Assembly: GCF_900112755.1 (NCBI RefSeq)
Contig: NZ_FOMW01000001.1
Span: 248,001-312,000 of the forward strand
Source of the DNA: Sulfitobacter brevis
Lineage (GTDB): Bacteria > Pseudomonadota > Alphaproteobacteria > Rhodobacterales > Rhodobacteraceae
DNA length: 64,000 bases
Direction: 5' to 3'
A program made the position numbers and the translations under genes. Shown here one piece after another: positions 28,178-36,592 of the stretch. The notes under the pieces were generated by a model. The model was not told where the DNA came from. It ran no database searches and saw only the letters and a list, made by a program, of their open reading frames with translations. Position 1 is the stretch's first letter. Each line of letters begins with the position of its first letter.

Positions 28178-28648
28178 ATGGAAAAGATTCCGATGACCCG
28201 CGCAGGGCACAGCGCGCTTGAGACCGAACTCAAGCACCTCAAATCCGTTGAACGCCCCGCCATCATCAAGGCGATTGCCGAAGCGCGCGAACACGGTGAC
28301 TTATCCGAAAATGCCGAGTACCATTCTGCCAAGGAAAAGCAGTCCTTCATCGAAGGCCGGATCAAAGAGCTCGAGGGGGCGATCTCGCTCGCCGATGTGA
28401 TCGACCCTGCCAAACTGTCCGGCGCAATCAAATTCGGCGCGCTTATCACCTTGGTCGACGAAGACACCGACGAAGAGAAAACCTATCAGATTGTCGGCGA
28501 ATATGAGGCCAAGATCGAAAAGGGACTGCTGAACATTAAATCGCCCATCGCCCGCGCCCTTATCGGCAAGGAAGAAGGGGATTCGGTGCTGGTGCGTACT
28601 CCGGGAGGTGAAAAGTCATATGAGGTCCTCAAGATCGTCTATGCCTGA
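28178..28648 (+). CDS. greA: Transcription elongation factor GreA
   Basis: This 156-residue factor stimulates transcript cleavage by backtracked RNA polymerase. The N-terminal coiled-coil begins [21 protein letters not shown], and the basic/acidic tip region [20 protein letters not shown] holds the catalytic D and E. The C-terminal FKBP-like domain ends [18 protein letters not shown], the GreA signature. The ribosome site is weak, and a strong hairpin lies just upstream. Confidence 0.97.
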   Translation: MEKIPMTRAGHSALETELKHLKSVERPAIIKAIAEAREHGDLSENAEYHSAKEKQSFIEGRIKELEGAISLADVIDPAKLSGAIKFGALITLVDEDTDEEKTYQIVGEYEAKIEKGLLNIKSPIARALIGKEEGDSVLVRTPGGEKSYEVLKIVYA

Positions 28649-28663
28649 TAAAGGCCGTGTCGC

Positions 28664-29737
28664 ATGACTGAAATCACAACCGAAATCGTGCAGGCTCCTG
28701 TTCAGGACCCGCGCCAGCCCCAGCCCAAGGGCGCGAATACGGCTGCCCGCCCGACCCCGCTCGGCATCTATGACCGCCCCAAACCTGCCGGTGTATCCGA
28801 GATCGAAGTGATCGCGGTCGTGCTCAGCGGCATCTGGCTGTTGGGTGCCGCGATATTTTTTCTAACCTCGTCCGACGATACGAGCACCGGCGACGGGGCC
28901 GAAGGGCTGCGTTTTCTGATGACGATGCTGGCGATCTTCATGCCGGTAGCGATGATCTGGGTCGCGGCCACGGCGGCTCGGGCCAGCAAGGTCATGCGCG
29001 AGGAAAGCCAACGTTTGCAGGCCTCAATCGATGCAATCCGCCAAGCGTATATCGCGCAGGCCCAAGGCAGCCACATGCGCTCGGAGCCCTCTGTCGCGCG
29101 CAAGCTGGACGAAATTGCCGCCGCGGCCCGCAAAACCGAAACCGCGCTGGCAACCTTCCAAAGCCGCCGCGACGAAAATGCCCGCCGTGCGCCTGCTGCC
29201 GCCGCCATTCCGGTTGACGATCAGCCCAAGCTCGCACTTGGCACCCAAGCGGCCGATATTGCGCCGCAACTATCGACCGAAGATTTCATCCGCGCGCTCA
29301 ACTTCCCGGAAACTGCCGAGGATGAGACCGGCTTCACCGCCCTGCGCCGCGCGCTCAAAGACCGTACAGCCGCACAGCTTATTCAGGCCGCACAAGACGT
29401 GCTGACCCTGCTGAGCCAGGACGGCATTTATATGGATGATCTGCGCCCCGACCGCGCCCGCCCCGAGGTTTGGCGCCAGTTTGCCCAAGGTGCACGGGGC
29501 CGCACCATTGCGCCACTCGGGGGCATTCGCGATCGATCTTCGCTGGCGCTGTCCAACGCGCGAATGCGCCAAGACCCGATCTTTCGCGATGCCGCGCACC
29601 ACTTTCTGCGCCGTTTCGACCGGACCTTTGCCGAGTTTGAAAAGACCGCATCTGATGGCGAAATATCGGCGCTGGCCGACACTCGGACTGCCCGCGCCTT
29701 TATGCTTCTGGGCCGTTGTGCGGGAACCTTCGACTAG
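28664..29737 (+). CDS. Conserved membrane protein of unknown function
   Basis: This 357-residue protein has a Pro-rich N-terminus (1-40), two membrane helices (about 47-68 and 83-104) and a long helical cytoplasmic region. The C-terminal domain (about 205-355) includes EDFIRALNFPETAEDETGFTALRRAL and HFLRRFDRTFAEFE. I recognise it as a type found in other Rhodobacterales but know no function. It lies 15 bp downstream of greA and is probably co-transcribed. It ends in TAG within a CTAG palindrome shared with the convergent gene's stop. Confidence 0.75.
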   Translation: MTEITTEIVQAPVQDPRQPQPKGANTAARPTPLGIYDRPKPAGVSEIEVIAVVLSGIWLLGAAIFFLTSSDDTSTGDGAEGLRFLMTMLAIFMPVAMIWVAATAARASKVMREESQRLQASIDAIRQAYIAQAQGSHMRSEPSVARKLDEIAAAARKTETALATFQSRRDENARRAPAAAAIPVDDQPKLALGTQAADIAPQLSTEDFIRALNFPETAEDETGFTALRRALKDRTAAQLIQAAQDVLTLLSQDGIYMDDLRPDRARPEVWRQFAQGARGRTIAPLGGIRDRSSLALSNARMRQDPIFRDAAHHFLRRFDRTFAEFEKTASDGEISALADTRTARAFMLLGRCAGTFD

Positions 29738-30582
29738 CCCGATAAGCCGCCTAGAATCTCTCGAACCATGGCACTATCACCAGGGCGCGACAGGGTCGGC
29801 GCGTGCCCGCAATCGTCTATTACGGTGGTCTGTGGCTCTGGCCCTGCCTGCCCCATGCGCTCCGCCACAGCCGCACTCAGCAAGTCGGAATTGGCGCCCC
29901 TGAGCACATGCGTTGGTACGACGATCCGGTCCCAGCGGTCCCAACTCGTCAACTCGCCCCGTGACGCGCTGAACTGCACCGCGATGCGCGGATCGTAATG
30001 CAGGGCCAATCGCCCGTTCGCTCTGCGCCGCACTGAGGTGCGCGCCATGCGCCACCAGAAATCGTCCGAGGCCGGGCCAAACGGCAGATAGACTTCGCGC
30101 AGCCAGCTTTCCGCTTGCGCCAGATCAGCAAATTCCGGCAAAGCGCCGATATAGGTGAGTATCCGCTCCACCGCCAGATCGGGCAACTCCGGCCCGATGT
30201 CGTTGATTACCAGCGCGGTAATCCGGTCCGCCTCCCGCCCCGAGGCGAGATGCATCCCGATCAAGCCACCCAGTGACGTGCCCAACCATGCCGTCCGATC
30301 AACGCCGCAATGGTCCAGCAAATCGCCATAGATCCCAGCGTAGTATTCAATCGAATATTCGGCCTGCGGATTGTCCGACCAACTCGACAGCCCGCGCCCG
30401 ATCAGGTCAGGGCAGAGCACATGGTAGCTGTCAGAAAGCGCCGATGCGATCTCGTCAAAGTCCCGCCCCGTGCGGGCCAGCCCATGCGCCATTACGAGCG
30501 TCGGCAACGCCGGATCGCCCCATTCGGTGAGGACAATCTCGTGGTCCATCACCGGCACCAGCCGAAATCGCGGCTCGGTCAT
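29734..30582 (-). CDS. Alpha/beta hydrolase
   Basis: This 282-residue alpha/beta-fold hydrolase has the nucleophile elbow GTSLGG (S103), an oxyanion region MAHGLARTGRDF, and a catalytic His in DDCGHAPTL (H260). DLIGRGLSSW follows the standard pattern. There is no signal peptide, so it acts in the cytoplasm. Its ATG overlaps the livM-type permease stop (ATGA), so it is the last gene of the importer operon and probably cleaves an ester, amide or C-C bond in the imported compound. Confidence 0.88.
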   Translation of the reverse strand: MTEPRFRLVPVMDHEIVLTEWGDPALPTLVMAHGLARTGRDFDEIASALSDSYHVLCPDLIGRGLSSWSDNPQAEYSIEYYAGIYGDLLDHCGVDRTAWLGTSLGGLIGMHLASGREADRITALVINDIGPELPDLAVERILTYIGALPEFADLAQAESWLREVYLPFGPASDDFWWRMARTSVRRRANGRLALHYDPRIAVQFSASRGELTSWDRWDRIVVPTHVLRGANSDLLSAAVAERMGQAGPEPQTTVIDDCGHAPTLSRPGDSAMVREILGGLSG

Positions 30583-31646
30583 TGCCGTGCGCCCATGGTC
30601 TGCACCGTGCCGACGATGCCACGCGGAAAGAAATAGACCAGCAGGATAAAGATAATCCCCAGCCACAGCAGCCAGCGGTCGGGGTTGAGCAGTTCTGGCA
30701 GCAGCGGCACGCCTGTCACCGCGTCGGCGGCCACGCCCATCAGATCGCGCAAGTAGTACTGCGCCAGCACCATCAGCACCGCGCCCACCACAGCGCCCCA
30801 CATTGTCCCCATGCCGCCGATCACCACCATCAGCAGGATGTCGATCATGATCGCAAAGCTCAGCGCCGTGTCCGGCCCTGTATACTTGAGCCAGACCGCA
30901 TAGATCGTCCCCGCCAGCGAGGCCACCGCCGCCGAGAGGCAGAACACAAAGGTCCGGTAGGCGACCACGCGGTAGCCAATCGCCTCGGCCCGCGCCTCAT
31001 TCTCGCGGATCGCTTTTAGCACCGTCCCAAGCGGCGCCGCGACAATCCGCACCATTACCCAAAACAACGCCAGCGCGCTGAAGAACACAAAGTAATAGGC
31101 CGCAAGCTTGCCATTCAGGCTTACGCCAAAAATCTTAACAACCTTACCTTCTGCATCGACTAAAAGCTTGGTCGCCGGTTTGAACAGGTCCGGCGCGCGG
31201 TAGGTGATACCGTCCTCGCCGCCGGTAAACTGCGATAACTGCGAGGCCAGCACCAGCGCGACCGAAGCCGTCGCCAGCGTAATCATCGCAAAGAAGATCG
31301 CCTTCACCCGCAAACTCAGCAGCCCAACGCCGGTCGCCACGATCAGCGACACGACCACCCCCGCCAACGCCCCGAGCGCCACAGCATCCCAACCCGGTCC
31401 CATCTGTTTGAGCAGAATTGCCGCGCCATATGCGCCAAAACCGAAGAACATCGTATGGGCAAAACTGACAATACCGGTGTAGCCGATCAGCAGATCATAG
31501 CTCGCCACCAGCACGATAAAGATGCAAATCCGGGCCGCGACCTCCAACGCGCGCACGTCCTGAAACAGGAAGGGCGCAAAGCATAGCAAGCCCCAGATCG
31601 CAAAGACGCAAAGCCGCACGGCGAGGTATCCATAGCTCTGTTTCAT
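30579..31646 (-). CDS. livM: LIV-type ABC transporter permease (LivM-like)
   Basis: This 355-residue inner-membrane protein of the branched-chain amino acid transporter family has about nine helices. LivM-type segments are visible: ASYDLLIGYTGIVSFAHTMFFGFGAY near the N-terminus and the ATPase-contacting GTVLKAIRENEARAEAIGYRV. It carries a typical ending FPRGIVGTVQ. It lies 12 bp after the livH-type gene and overlaps the hydrolase start. The substrate is unlikely to be read from the permease alone. Confidence 0.92.
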   Translation of the reverse strand: MKQSYGYLAVRLCVFAIWGLLCFAPFLFQDVRALEVAARICIFIVLVASYDLLIGYTGIVSFAHTMFFGFGAYGAAILLKQMGPGWDAVALGALAGVVVSLIVATGVGLLSLRVKAIFFAMITLATASVALVLASQLSQFTGGEDGITYRAPDLFKPATKLLVDAEGKVVKIFGVSLNGKLAAYYFVFFSALALFWVMVRIVAAPLGTVLKAIRENEARAEAIGYRVVAYRTFVFCLSAAVASLAGTIYAVWLKYTGPDTALSFAIMIDILLMVVIGGMGTMWGAVVGAVLMVLAQYYLRDLMGVAADAVTGVPLLPELLNPDRWLLWLGIIFILLVYFFPRGIVGTVQTMGARQ

Positions 31647-31658
31647 CGCCGCGCCCTC

Positions 31659-32663
31659 TTATTTCACTGCCGGACGCAGCCCGTTGGGCCGCCAGATCAG
31701 AATAATCATCATCAAGATCATGTTGGACGCGAGCGCCAGTTTAGGCGCCAGAAATCCCACGTAATTAGCGGTAAGCCCGACCAGCAAAGCGCCCAAAAGC
31801 GTCCCCTCAATCGAGCCAAGCCCGCCAATGATCACCACGATAAACACCACGATCATCATTTCACCGCCCAAAGCAGGTGTGATGAGCGTTTCATAGCCTG
31901 CCCACATCGCGCCGCCCACGGCAGCCAGTGCAGAACCCGCCATGAAGACCCCGATGAACAGCCGGTCGATCCGGTAGCCCAATGCCTCGACCATCTCGCG
32001 GTTTTCAACGCCCGCCCGCACCAGAAGGCCGATGCGGGTGCGGTTCAGCACCACGTAAAGGCCTGCGAACGCCACCAGCCCTAACAGAACAGCGAAAATC
32101 CGGTAAATCTCGATGCTGACGTCGCCCAAGATCAACGCGCCCTCCAGAAACTGTGGCCGTGGTACGGTGATCGGCGTGCCGCCCCAGACCGCGAGGATGA
32201 TCTGTTCGGAGACGATCAGCGCGCCCATGGTGATCAGGATTTGGCGCAGGTGATCGTGATAAACGGGGCGGATAATCACCCGCTCGAAGAACCATCCCGC
32301 TGCCAAGCCAAAGCTCATCGCTGCAAGGATTGCGAGGCTCAGCGCCAGCGCATTCAAAAACACGCTATCGGCCCCCAGCCAACCGCTGAGCGCCGCCAGA
32401 ACACTGGCCGCCACAAAGGCCCCGAAGCTGACAAAGGCTGAATGGCCGAAGTTAAGCACATCCATCAGGCCGAAAATCAGGCTCAGCCCGCTCGCCATCA
32501 GGAACACCATCATCCCCATCGCCAGCCCAGCCACCGTCAGGGTCGCCCAAGACGAGGGTGCGCCGATCAGCACAAATGCCGCGACAGCCACGGCGACGGG
32601 CAGCAGATTGACCCCACCGATCCGGCCCAGTTTATCGGTAATCGTTTCCATTATACCCCTCAT
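31659..32663 (-). CDS. livH: LIV-type ABC transporter permease (LivH-like)
   Basis: This 334-residue permease belongs to the LivH family. Key segments are ASGLSLIFGLMDVLNFGHSAFVSFGAF and the cytoplasmic loop LNRTRIGLLVRAGVENREMVEALGYRI, followed by GGEMMIVVFIVVIIGGLGSIEGTLLGALLVG. I used the ATG at 32663, which overlaps the upstream ATPase stop (ATGA). An ATG at 32651, with AGGGG just before it, is an equally plausible start. Confidence 0.92.
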   Translation of the reverse strand: MRGIMETITDKLGRIGGVNLLPVAVAVAAFVLIGAPSSWATLTVAGLAMGMMVFLMASGLSLIFGLMDVLNFGHSAFVSFGAFVAASVLAALSGWLGADSVFLNALALSLAILAAMSFGLAAGWFFERVIIRPVYHDHLRQILITMGALIVSEQIILAVWGGTPITVPRPQFLEGALILGDVSIEIYRIFAVLLGLVAFAGLYVVLNRTRIGLLVRAGVENREMVEALGYRIDRLFIGVFMAGSALAAVGGAMWAGYETLITPALGGEMMIVVFIVVIIGGLGSIEGTLLGALLVGLTANYVGFLAPKLALASNMILMMIILIWRPNGLRPAVK

Positions 32664-33364
32664 GCCGACAGGCTCAGTAGCTTGTTCTGCAAGGCTTTGT
32701 CGGCGGCAAAATCTGCCATTGCGCCGCTGTGGACGACGCGGCCATCCTCGATCACCGCCATGTTGCTGCCGATGCTGCGGGCGAAGTGAAAGTTCTGTTC
32801 GACCAGCAAAATCGTGGCGCTCTGCGATATTTCGCGAAAGGCATCGGCCATGGCGGCCACTATTGACGGGGCCAGCCCCTTGGTCGGCTCGTCGATCAAG
32901 ATCAGTGCCCGCGGCTCGATAATCGCGCGGGCGACGGCGAGCATCTGCTTTTGCCCGCCCGACAGGCTCCAAGCCTGTTTGGTCCAGAATTTCTCCAGTG
33001 CCGGAAACAAAGCATAGATGTTTTTCAGCCGCGCAGGATCAAACTTGCCCTTGGCGGTGGCGAGCACGAGGTTTTCCTCAACGGTCAGTCTGCCAAATAT
33101 CCCCATATTCTCGGGCACATAGGCGATGCCACGCCGCGCAATATCTGCCGTGTGAAGCCCCGTAATATCCTCCCCCTGAAACCGAACCGAGCCTGGTGTC
33201 GGCTGCCACAGTTTCATGATGGAGCGCAGCGTCGTGGTCTTGCCGGCACCGTTGCGGCCAAGCAGGACAAAGACGCCGCCCTCGGGCACTTCGAACGTAA
33301 TGTCATGCAACACCGCATATTTGCCGATGTCGGTTTTCATCGCCGTGACGGTCAACACGCTCAT
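32660..33364 (-). CDS. livF: LIV-type ABC transporter ATP-binding protein (LivF-like)
   Basis: This 234-residue nucleotide-binding subunit shows Walker A GRNGAGKTT, the signature LSGGQKQM and Walker B ILIDEPTKGLAP. The GLAP extension after Walker B is typical of LivF. It overlaps both neighbours by 4 bp (ATGA), so it is translated as part of the importer operon. Confidence 0.94.
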   Translation of the reverse strand: MSVLTVTAMKTDIGKYAVLHDITFEVPEGGVFVLLGRNGAGKTTTLRSIMKLWQPTPGSVRFQGEDITGLHTADIARRGIAYVPENMGIFGRLTVEENLVLATAKGKFDPARLKNIYALFPALEKFWTKQAWSLSGGQKQMLAVARAIIEPRALILIDEPTKGLAPSIVAAMADAFREISQSATILLVEQNFHFARSIGSNMAVIEDGRVVHSGAMADFAADKALQNKLLSLSA

Positions 33365-34128
33365 GCGGTTTCCTCCGTCGCGCCGCCAAGATAGACATCG
33401 CGCACCACGTCGCTGGCCATCACCGTACCCGGCGCGCCATCGGCAAGCAGTTCGCCGTTATGCAGCACGATGATCCGGTCGGCCAGGGCGCGGACGACCT
33501 CCATCTTGTGCTCGACCAGCAGCACGGTTTTGCTGCGGTCCGCCTTGATGCCGGCGATTAACTCCAGCACATCGGGCGCGTGGTCCAGCGACATGCCTGC
33601 GGTAGGTTCATCGAACATATAGATGTCAGGCTCCATCGCCATCAGCAGCGCCACCTCCAGCTTGCGTTGGTCGCCGTGCGGCAGGGCCGAGGCGAGTTGG
33701 TGCGCCAGCTTGGTGAGGCGGGTTTTCTCCAGATAATATTCGGCTTTCGCCGTCAGCGCGGTGAAGGAAGCAGCGGGGCGGAAGATCCGCCAGCTATCAG
33801 CCGAGCGGGCCTGCACGGCGAGCCGGATATTCTCCAGCACTGTGAGTTGCGGGAAGAGGTTGGTCAGCTGAAACGCCCGCCCTACCCCGTGATGCACACG
33901 GGTCGAGGGCGACATGCGGGTGATGTCGGTGGCACCCTTAGAGACGCTGCCGGAGGTCGGCATCAACTGGCCGGAAATCAGATTGAAGTAAGTCGTCTTG
34001 CCTGCCCCGTTCGGGCCAACGATCACCGTCAACTCTCCGGGATGAAAGGCGCAAGACACCTGATTGACGGCGACATGACCCCCGAAGCGGATGGTCAGGT
34101 CCCGCGTGACGAGCGAGGGTTCAGACAT
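33361..34128 (-). CDS. livG: LIV-type ABC transporter ATP-binding protein (LivG-like)
   Basis: This 255-residue ATPase shows Walker A GPNGAGKTT, the Q-loop region GVGRAFQLTNLFPQLTVLEN, and Walker B IYMFDEPTAGMS, followed by LVEHKMEVVRALADRI, all LivG-like. The usual LSYG/LSGG signature is replaced by ALPHGDQRKLEVA, a variant seen in LivG members. I used the ATG at 34128 (MSEPSLV). It is separated from the binding-protein gene by 68 bp containing a stem-loop. Confidence 0.93.
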   Translation of the reverse strand: MSEPSLVTRDLTIRFGGHVAVNQVSCAFHPGELTVIVGPNGAGKTTYFNLISGQLMPTSGSVSKGATDITRMSPSTRVHHGVGRAFQLTNLFPQLTVLENIRLAVQARSADSWRIFRPAASFTALTAKAEYYLEKTRLTKLAHQLASALPHGDQRKLEVALLMAMEPDIYMFDEPTAGMSLDHAPDVLELIAGIKADRSKTVLLVEHKMEVVRALADRIIVLHNGELLADGAPGTVMASDVVRDVYLGGATEETA

Positions 34129-34153
34129 GGGAAATACGGGTCCTGAAAGGTCG

Positions 34154-34179
34154 GGCCAGCGCAACGATGCGCGCTGGCC
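34154..34179 (-). other. Stem-loop between the binding-protein and LivG-like genes
   Basis: A perfect 9-bp stem (34154-34162 with 34171-34179) follows the binding-protein stop by 17 bases and lacks a T tract. Such structures commonly raise the amount of the upstream binding-protein mRNA relative to the rest of the operon. Confidence 0.6.
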
Positions 34180-34196
34180 GTCTGCCGGAGGGCGGC

Positions 34197-35399
34197 TTAC
34201 TTGCTGTTGTCACGACCGATAGGGATATCCATCTCGTCGGCTTCGATGATGCGCACCAGTTCAGGGATCGCCCAGTCGACATTGTCATCGACCTTGATCT
34301 TGAAGTGTACCATGGATTGCAGCGCCTGATGGTCCTCGGGGCGGAAGGTCATCGTGCCTTTGGGGGTCTCCCAGGACATGCCTTCCATCGCGGTGATCAG
34401 CGATTCAGTATCAAGGGTTTCGGCTGTTTCCAACGCCTTGACCACGGCCAATGCGGCAGACATGCCACCAGCCGTGAAGAAGTCAGGCGGGCCGTCGAAA
34501 CGCTCCTGATGGGTCTTCACCAGCCAGTCGTTCACCGGATTGTCGTAGGCCTCATAGTAGTAATACATAGCACCTTCCATTCCGGGGAAACGCTTGTAGG
34601 TGGGCAGCACCGGCAGGATATGCCCGCCCATCGAGATTTCGATACCAAAGCGGCTGGGGTCCAGTGCTTGGATTTTGCCCGGCGCATCGCCGCCACCCGC
34701 GATATAGACCAGGATAACCTTGCGGCCTTCTTTGTCCTTGAGTGCGTTGAACATCCGTTCGGCGGCAGCGGTGAAATCTGCGGTGCCTTGGGGGACGTAT
34801 TCTTCGGTCACGACGGTCGCACCGGTGCCGTCCAGCGCGGATTTGAACGCGGCGATACCGTCTTTGCCAAAGGCGTAATCTTCGGCAATCGTGGCGACGA
34901 AGAGGTTCTCGTCAGGTTGCAAGGCAATGGCCTGCGCCTGCATGTCCATCGACGAGTTGCGCGAGGTTTTAAACACATAGCGGTTGCTGTCCGGCCCGGT
35001 CAGGCTGTCGGCCACCGCGGGTTCGATCATCAGAATTTTCTCATATTCCTCAGCAATCGGCAGCATGCTCAGCGCCACACCCGAAGACGTTGGCCCCACG
35101 GCCAGAAGCACATCATCGTCGCCATAGGCTTCGGCCAATACCGCGCGGGCCACGTCGGGCTTGAACTGCGTATCCTTGATGATCAGCTCGATCTGGCGGC
35201 CCTTGACGGTGTTGCTGCCACCCGTCGCATATTCGATGCCAAGCTCGAAACCGGTCTGCGCCTGTTTTGAGAAGGCTTCAAAGCTGCTGCCGGACAGGCC
35301 GTGCACCAGCGCGATCTTGATGGGGTCTTCGGCAAACGCGGCGGAAGCGAGTGTCATAGCACCGGCTATCGCGCCCGCGAGGCGGATCAATGTCTTCAT
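34197..35399 (-). CDS. LIV-type ABC transporter substrate-binding protein
   Basis: This 400-residue periplasmic protein has a Sec signal peptide (cleavage near ASAAFAED) and the two-lobe periplasmic-binding fold of the LivK/amidase-regulator family: IKIALVHGLSGSSFEAFSKQAQTGFELGIEYATGG, VGPTSSGVALSMLPIAEEY and YAFGKDGIAAFK. It is the first gene of the operon and divergent from the PAS-LuxR regulator. The family also carries aromatic acids, amides and urea, so amino acids cannot be assumed. Confidence 0.92.
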   Translation of the reverse strand: MKTLIRLAGAIAGAMTLASAAFAEDPIKIALVHGLSGSSFEAFSKQAQTGFELGIEYATGGSNTVKGRQIELIIKDTQFKPDVARAVLAEAYGDDDVLLAVGPTSSGVALSMLPIAEEYEKILMIEPAVADSLTGPDSNRYVFKTSRNSSMDMQAQAIALQPDENLFVATIAEDYAFGKDGIAAFKSALDGTGATVVTEEYVPQGTADFTAAAERMFNALKDKEGRKVILVYIAGGGDAPGKIQALDPSRFGIEISMGGHILPVLPTYKRFPGMEGAMYYYYEAYDNPVNDWLVKTHQERFDGPPDFFTAGGMSAALAVVKALETAETLDTESLITAMEGMSWETPKGTMTFRPEDHQALQSMVHFKIKVDDNVDWAIPELVRIIEADEMDIPIGRDNSK

Positions 35400-35500
35400 G
35401 GTGTCCTCCCAGACCGGGGTTCCACTGCGAGTTGCACAGCACGTCCCCTACGTTTAATCAGTAGCTCAATGATCGCGAATTCGAGGATTCAAACAAGATC

Positions 35501-36109
35501 GTGGAAATACGTACTCAAGACAGCTTTCGCGACGGCGCTTTTGCAGAGCTTGCCTTTATGCATGCGCCGGTCGGGCTGGTGGTCACTGAAAGCCGCTTGA
35601 TCCGCGAATGCAATAACGCCTTTGCGCGGATGTTCGGCTATACCCCTGACGCCCTTCGGAGCCAAATGTTTTCAGTGCTTTACCCCTCGGACGAGGAGTT
35701 TGTGAACATCCGCGATCGGGGCGTCAAACAGTTGCGCGAAACCAATACCTATTGGGACGAGCGCATCATGGCGCGCAAGGATGGCAAGCTGTTCTGGTGC
35801 CGTGTGCGGGGTCACTCCTTCACCCCGGAGAGTCCGCTGGACCGCGCGGTCTGGAGCTTTGCCGACTTGTCGGACACCCGCCCCTACCTGCCGCTGACCC
35901 GCCGCGAGCGCGAAATCCTCAGCCATCTGTCAGACGGGCTGACCAGCAAGGAAATCGCGCTGCAGCTTGATCTGTCGCATCGCACGGTCGAGGTGTACCG
36001 CGCCAAGCTTTTGAAGAAATTCAACGTCGCCAATACCAGCGGGTTGTTTCACGCCCTGGGCGGCATAGACAGCAGCCATGTCGCCTCTAACAGTAGCAAC
36101 AAAAGTTAG
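35501..36109 (+). CDS. PAS domain LuxR-family transcriptional regulator
   Basis: This 202-residue regulator has an N-terminal PAS domain (about 14-125; HAPVGLVVTESRLIRECNNAFARMFGY and RKDGKLFWCRV). A LuxR/FixJ-type helix-turn-helix (132-195) follows, with LTRREREILSHLSDGLTSKEIA and HRTVEVYRAKLLKKF. It lacks an acyl-homoserine-lactone domain or receiver. Start is the GTG at 35501, with a GAGGA about 14 bases upstream, so the start is somewhat uncertain. Its position, divergent from the LIV-type importer, makes it the likely regulator of that operon, sensing its substrate. Confidence 0.85.
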   Translation: MEIRTQDSFRDGAFAELAFMHAPVGLVVTESRLIRECNNAFARMFGYTPDALRSQMFSVLYPSDEEFVNIRDRGVKQLRETNTYWDERIMARKDGKLFWCRVRGHSFTPESPLDRAVWSFADLSDTRPYLPLTRREREILSHLSDGLTSKEIALQLDLSHRTVEVYRAKLLKKFNVANTSGLFHALGGIDSSHVASNSSNKS

Positions 36110-36135
36110 CGACATCGCCAAAGGGCGGAACGGAC

Positions 36136-36582
36136 CTACCGCCGCCGCGCGACCCGCGCTTGAGGCTCTACCTCGAGCGGCGTTGCAACCTTTGCCGCGT
36201 CGCCGCCCAAAGTATCAAGGATTGGACAATCTGGGCGCGCGTCACCCGAACAGTCATGCATCAGCCGCGAAAGCGTGTCGCGCATCGCCTCAAGGTCAGC
36301 AATCTTGGCCTCGATCTTGACCAGTTGTTCCCCCGCCACCGCACGGACATCGGCGCTGGCACGTTCCTGATCGCCCCAAAGTTCAAGCAGGCTGCGGCAC
36401 TGTTTTATGGTGAACCCCAAGGCCCGCGCCCGCGCCACAAACGACAGCCGGTGCATATCGCTTTCGCCAAATACGCGGTAGCCATTAGTGTCACGGGCGG
36501 GCGTCACCAACCCTATGTCTTCGTAATAGCGGATGGTCTTGGCTGGCAGGCCGGACCGGTCGGCAACATCTCCGATTTGCAT
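36136..36582 (-). CDS. cueR: Copper-responsive MerR-family regulator CueR
   Basis: This 148-residue MerR protein opens MQIGDVADRSGLPAKTIRYYEDIGLV. The Cu(I)-binding cysteines C111 and C119, spaced C-x7-C (CSGDARPDC), are those of CueR/HmrR. The ATG at 36582 is preceded by AGGAG at 7 bases, so a longer upstream frame is rejected. It lies 10 bp after copA in the same operon and should activate the promoter at 39149-39179 when cytoplasmic copper rises. Confidence 0.93.
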   Translation of the reverse strand: MQIGDVADRSGLPAKTIRYYEDIGLVTPARDTNGYRVFGESDMHRLSFVARARALGFTIKQCRSLLELWGDQERASADVRAVAGEQLVKIEAKIADLEAMRDTLSRLMHDCSGDARPDCPILDTLGGDAAKVATPLEVEPQARVARRR

Positions 36583-36592
36583 ATCAGTTCTC

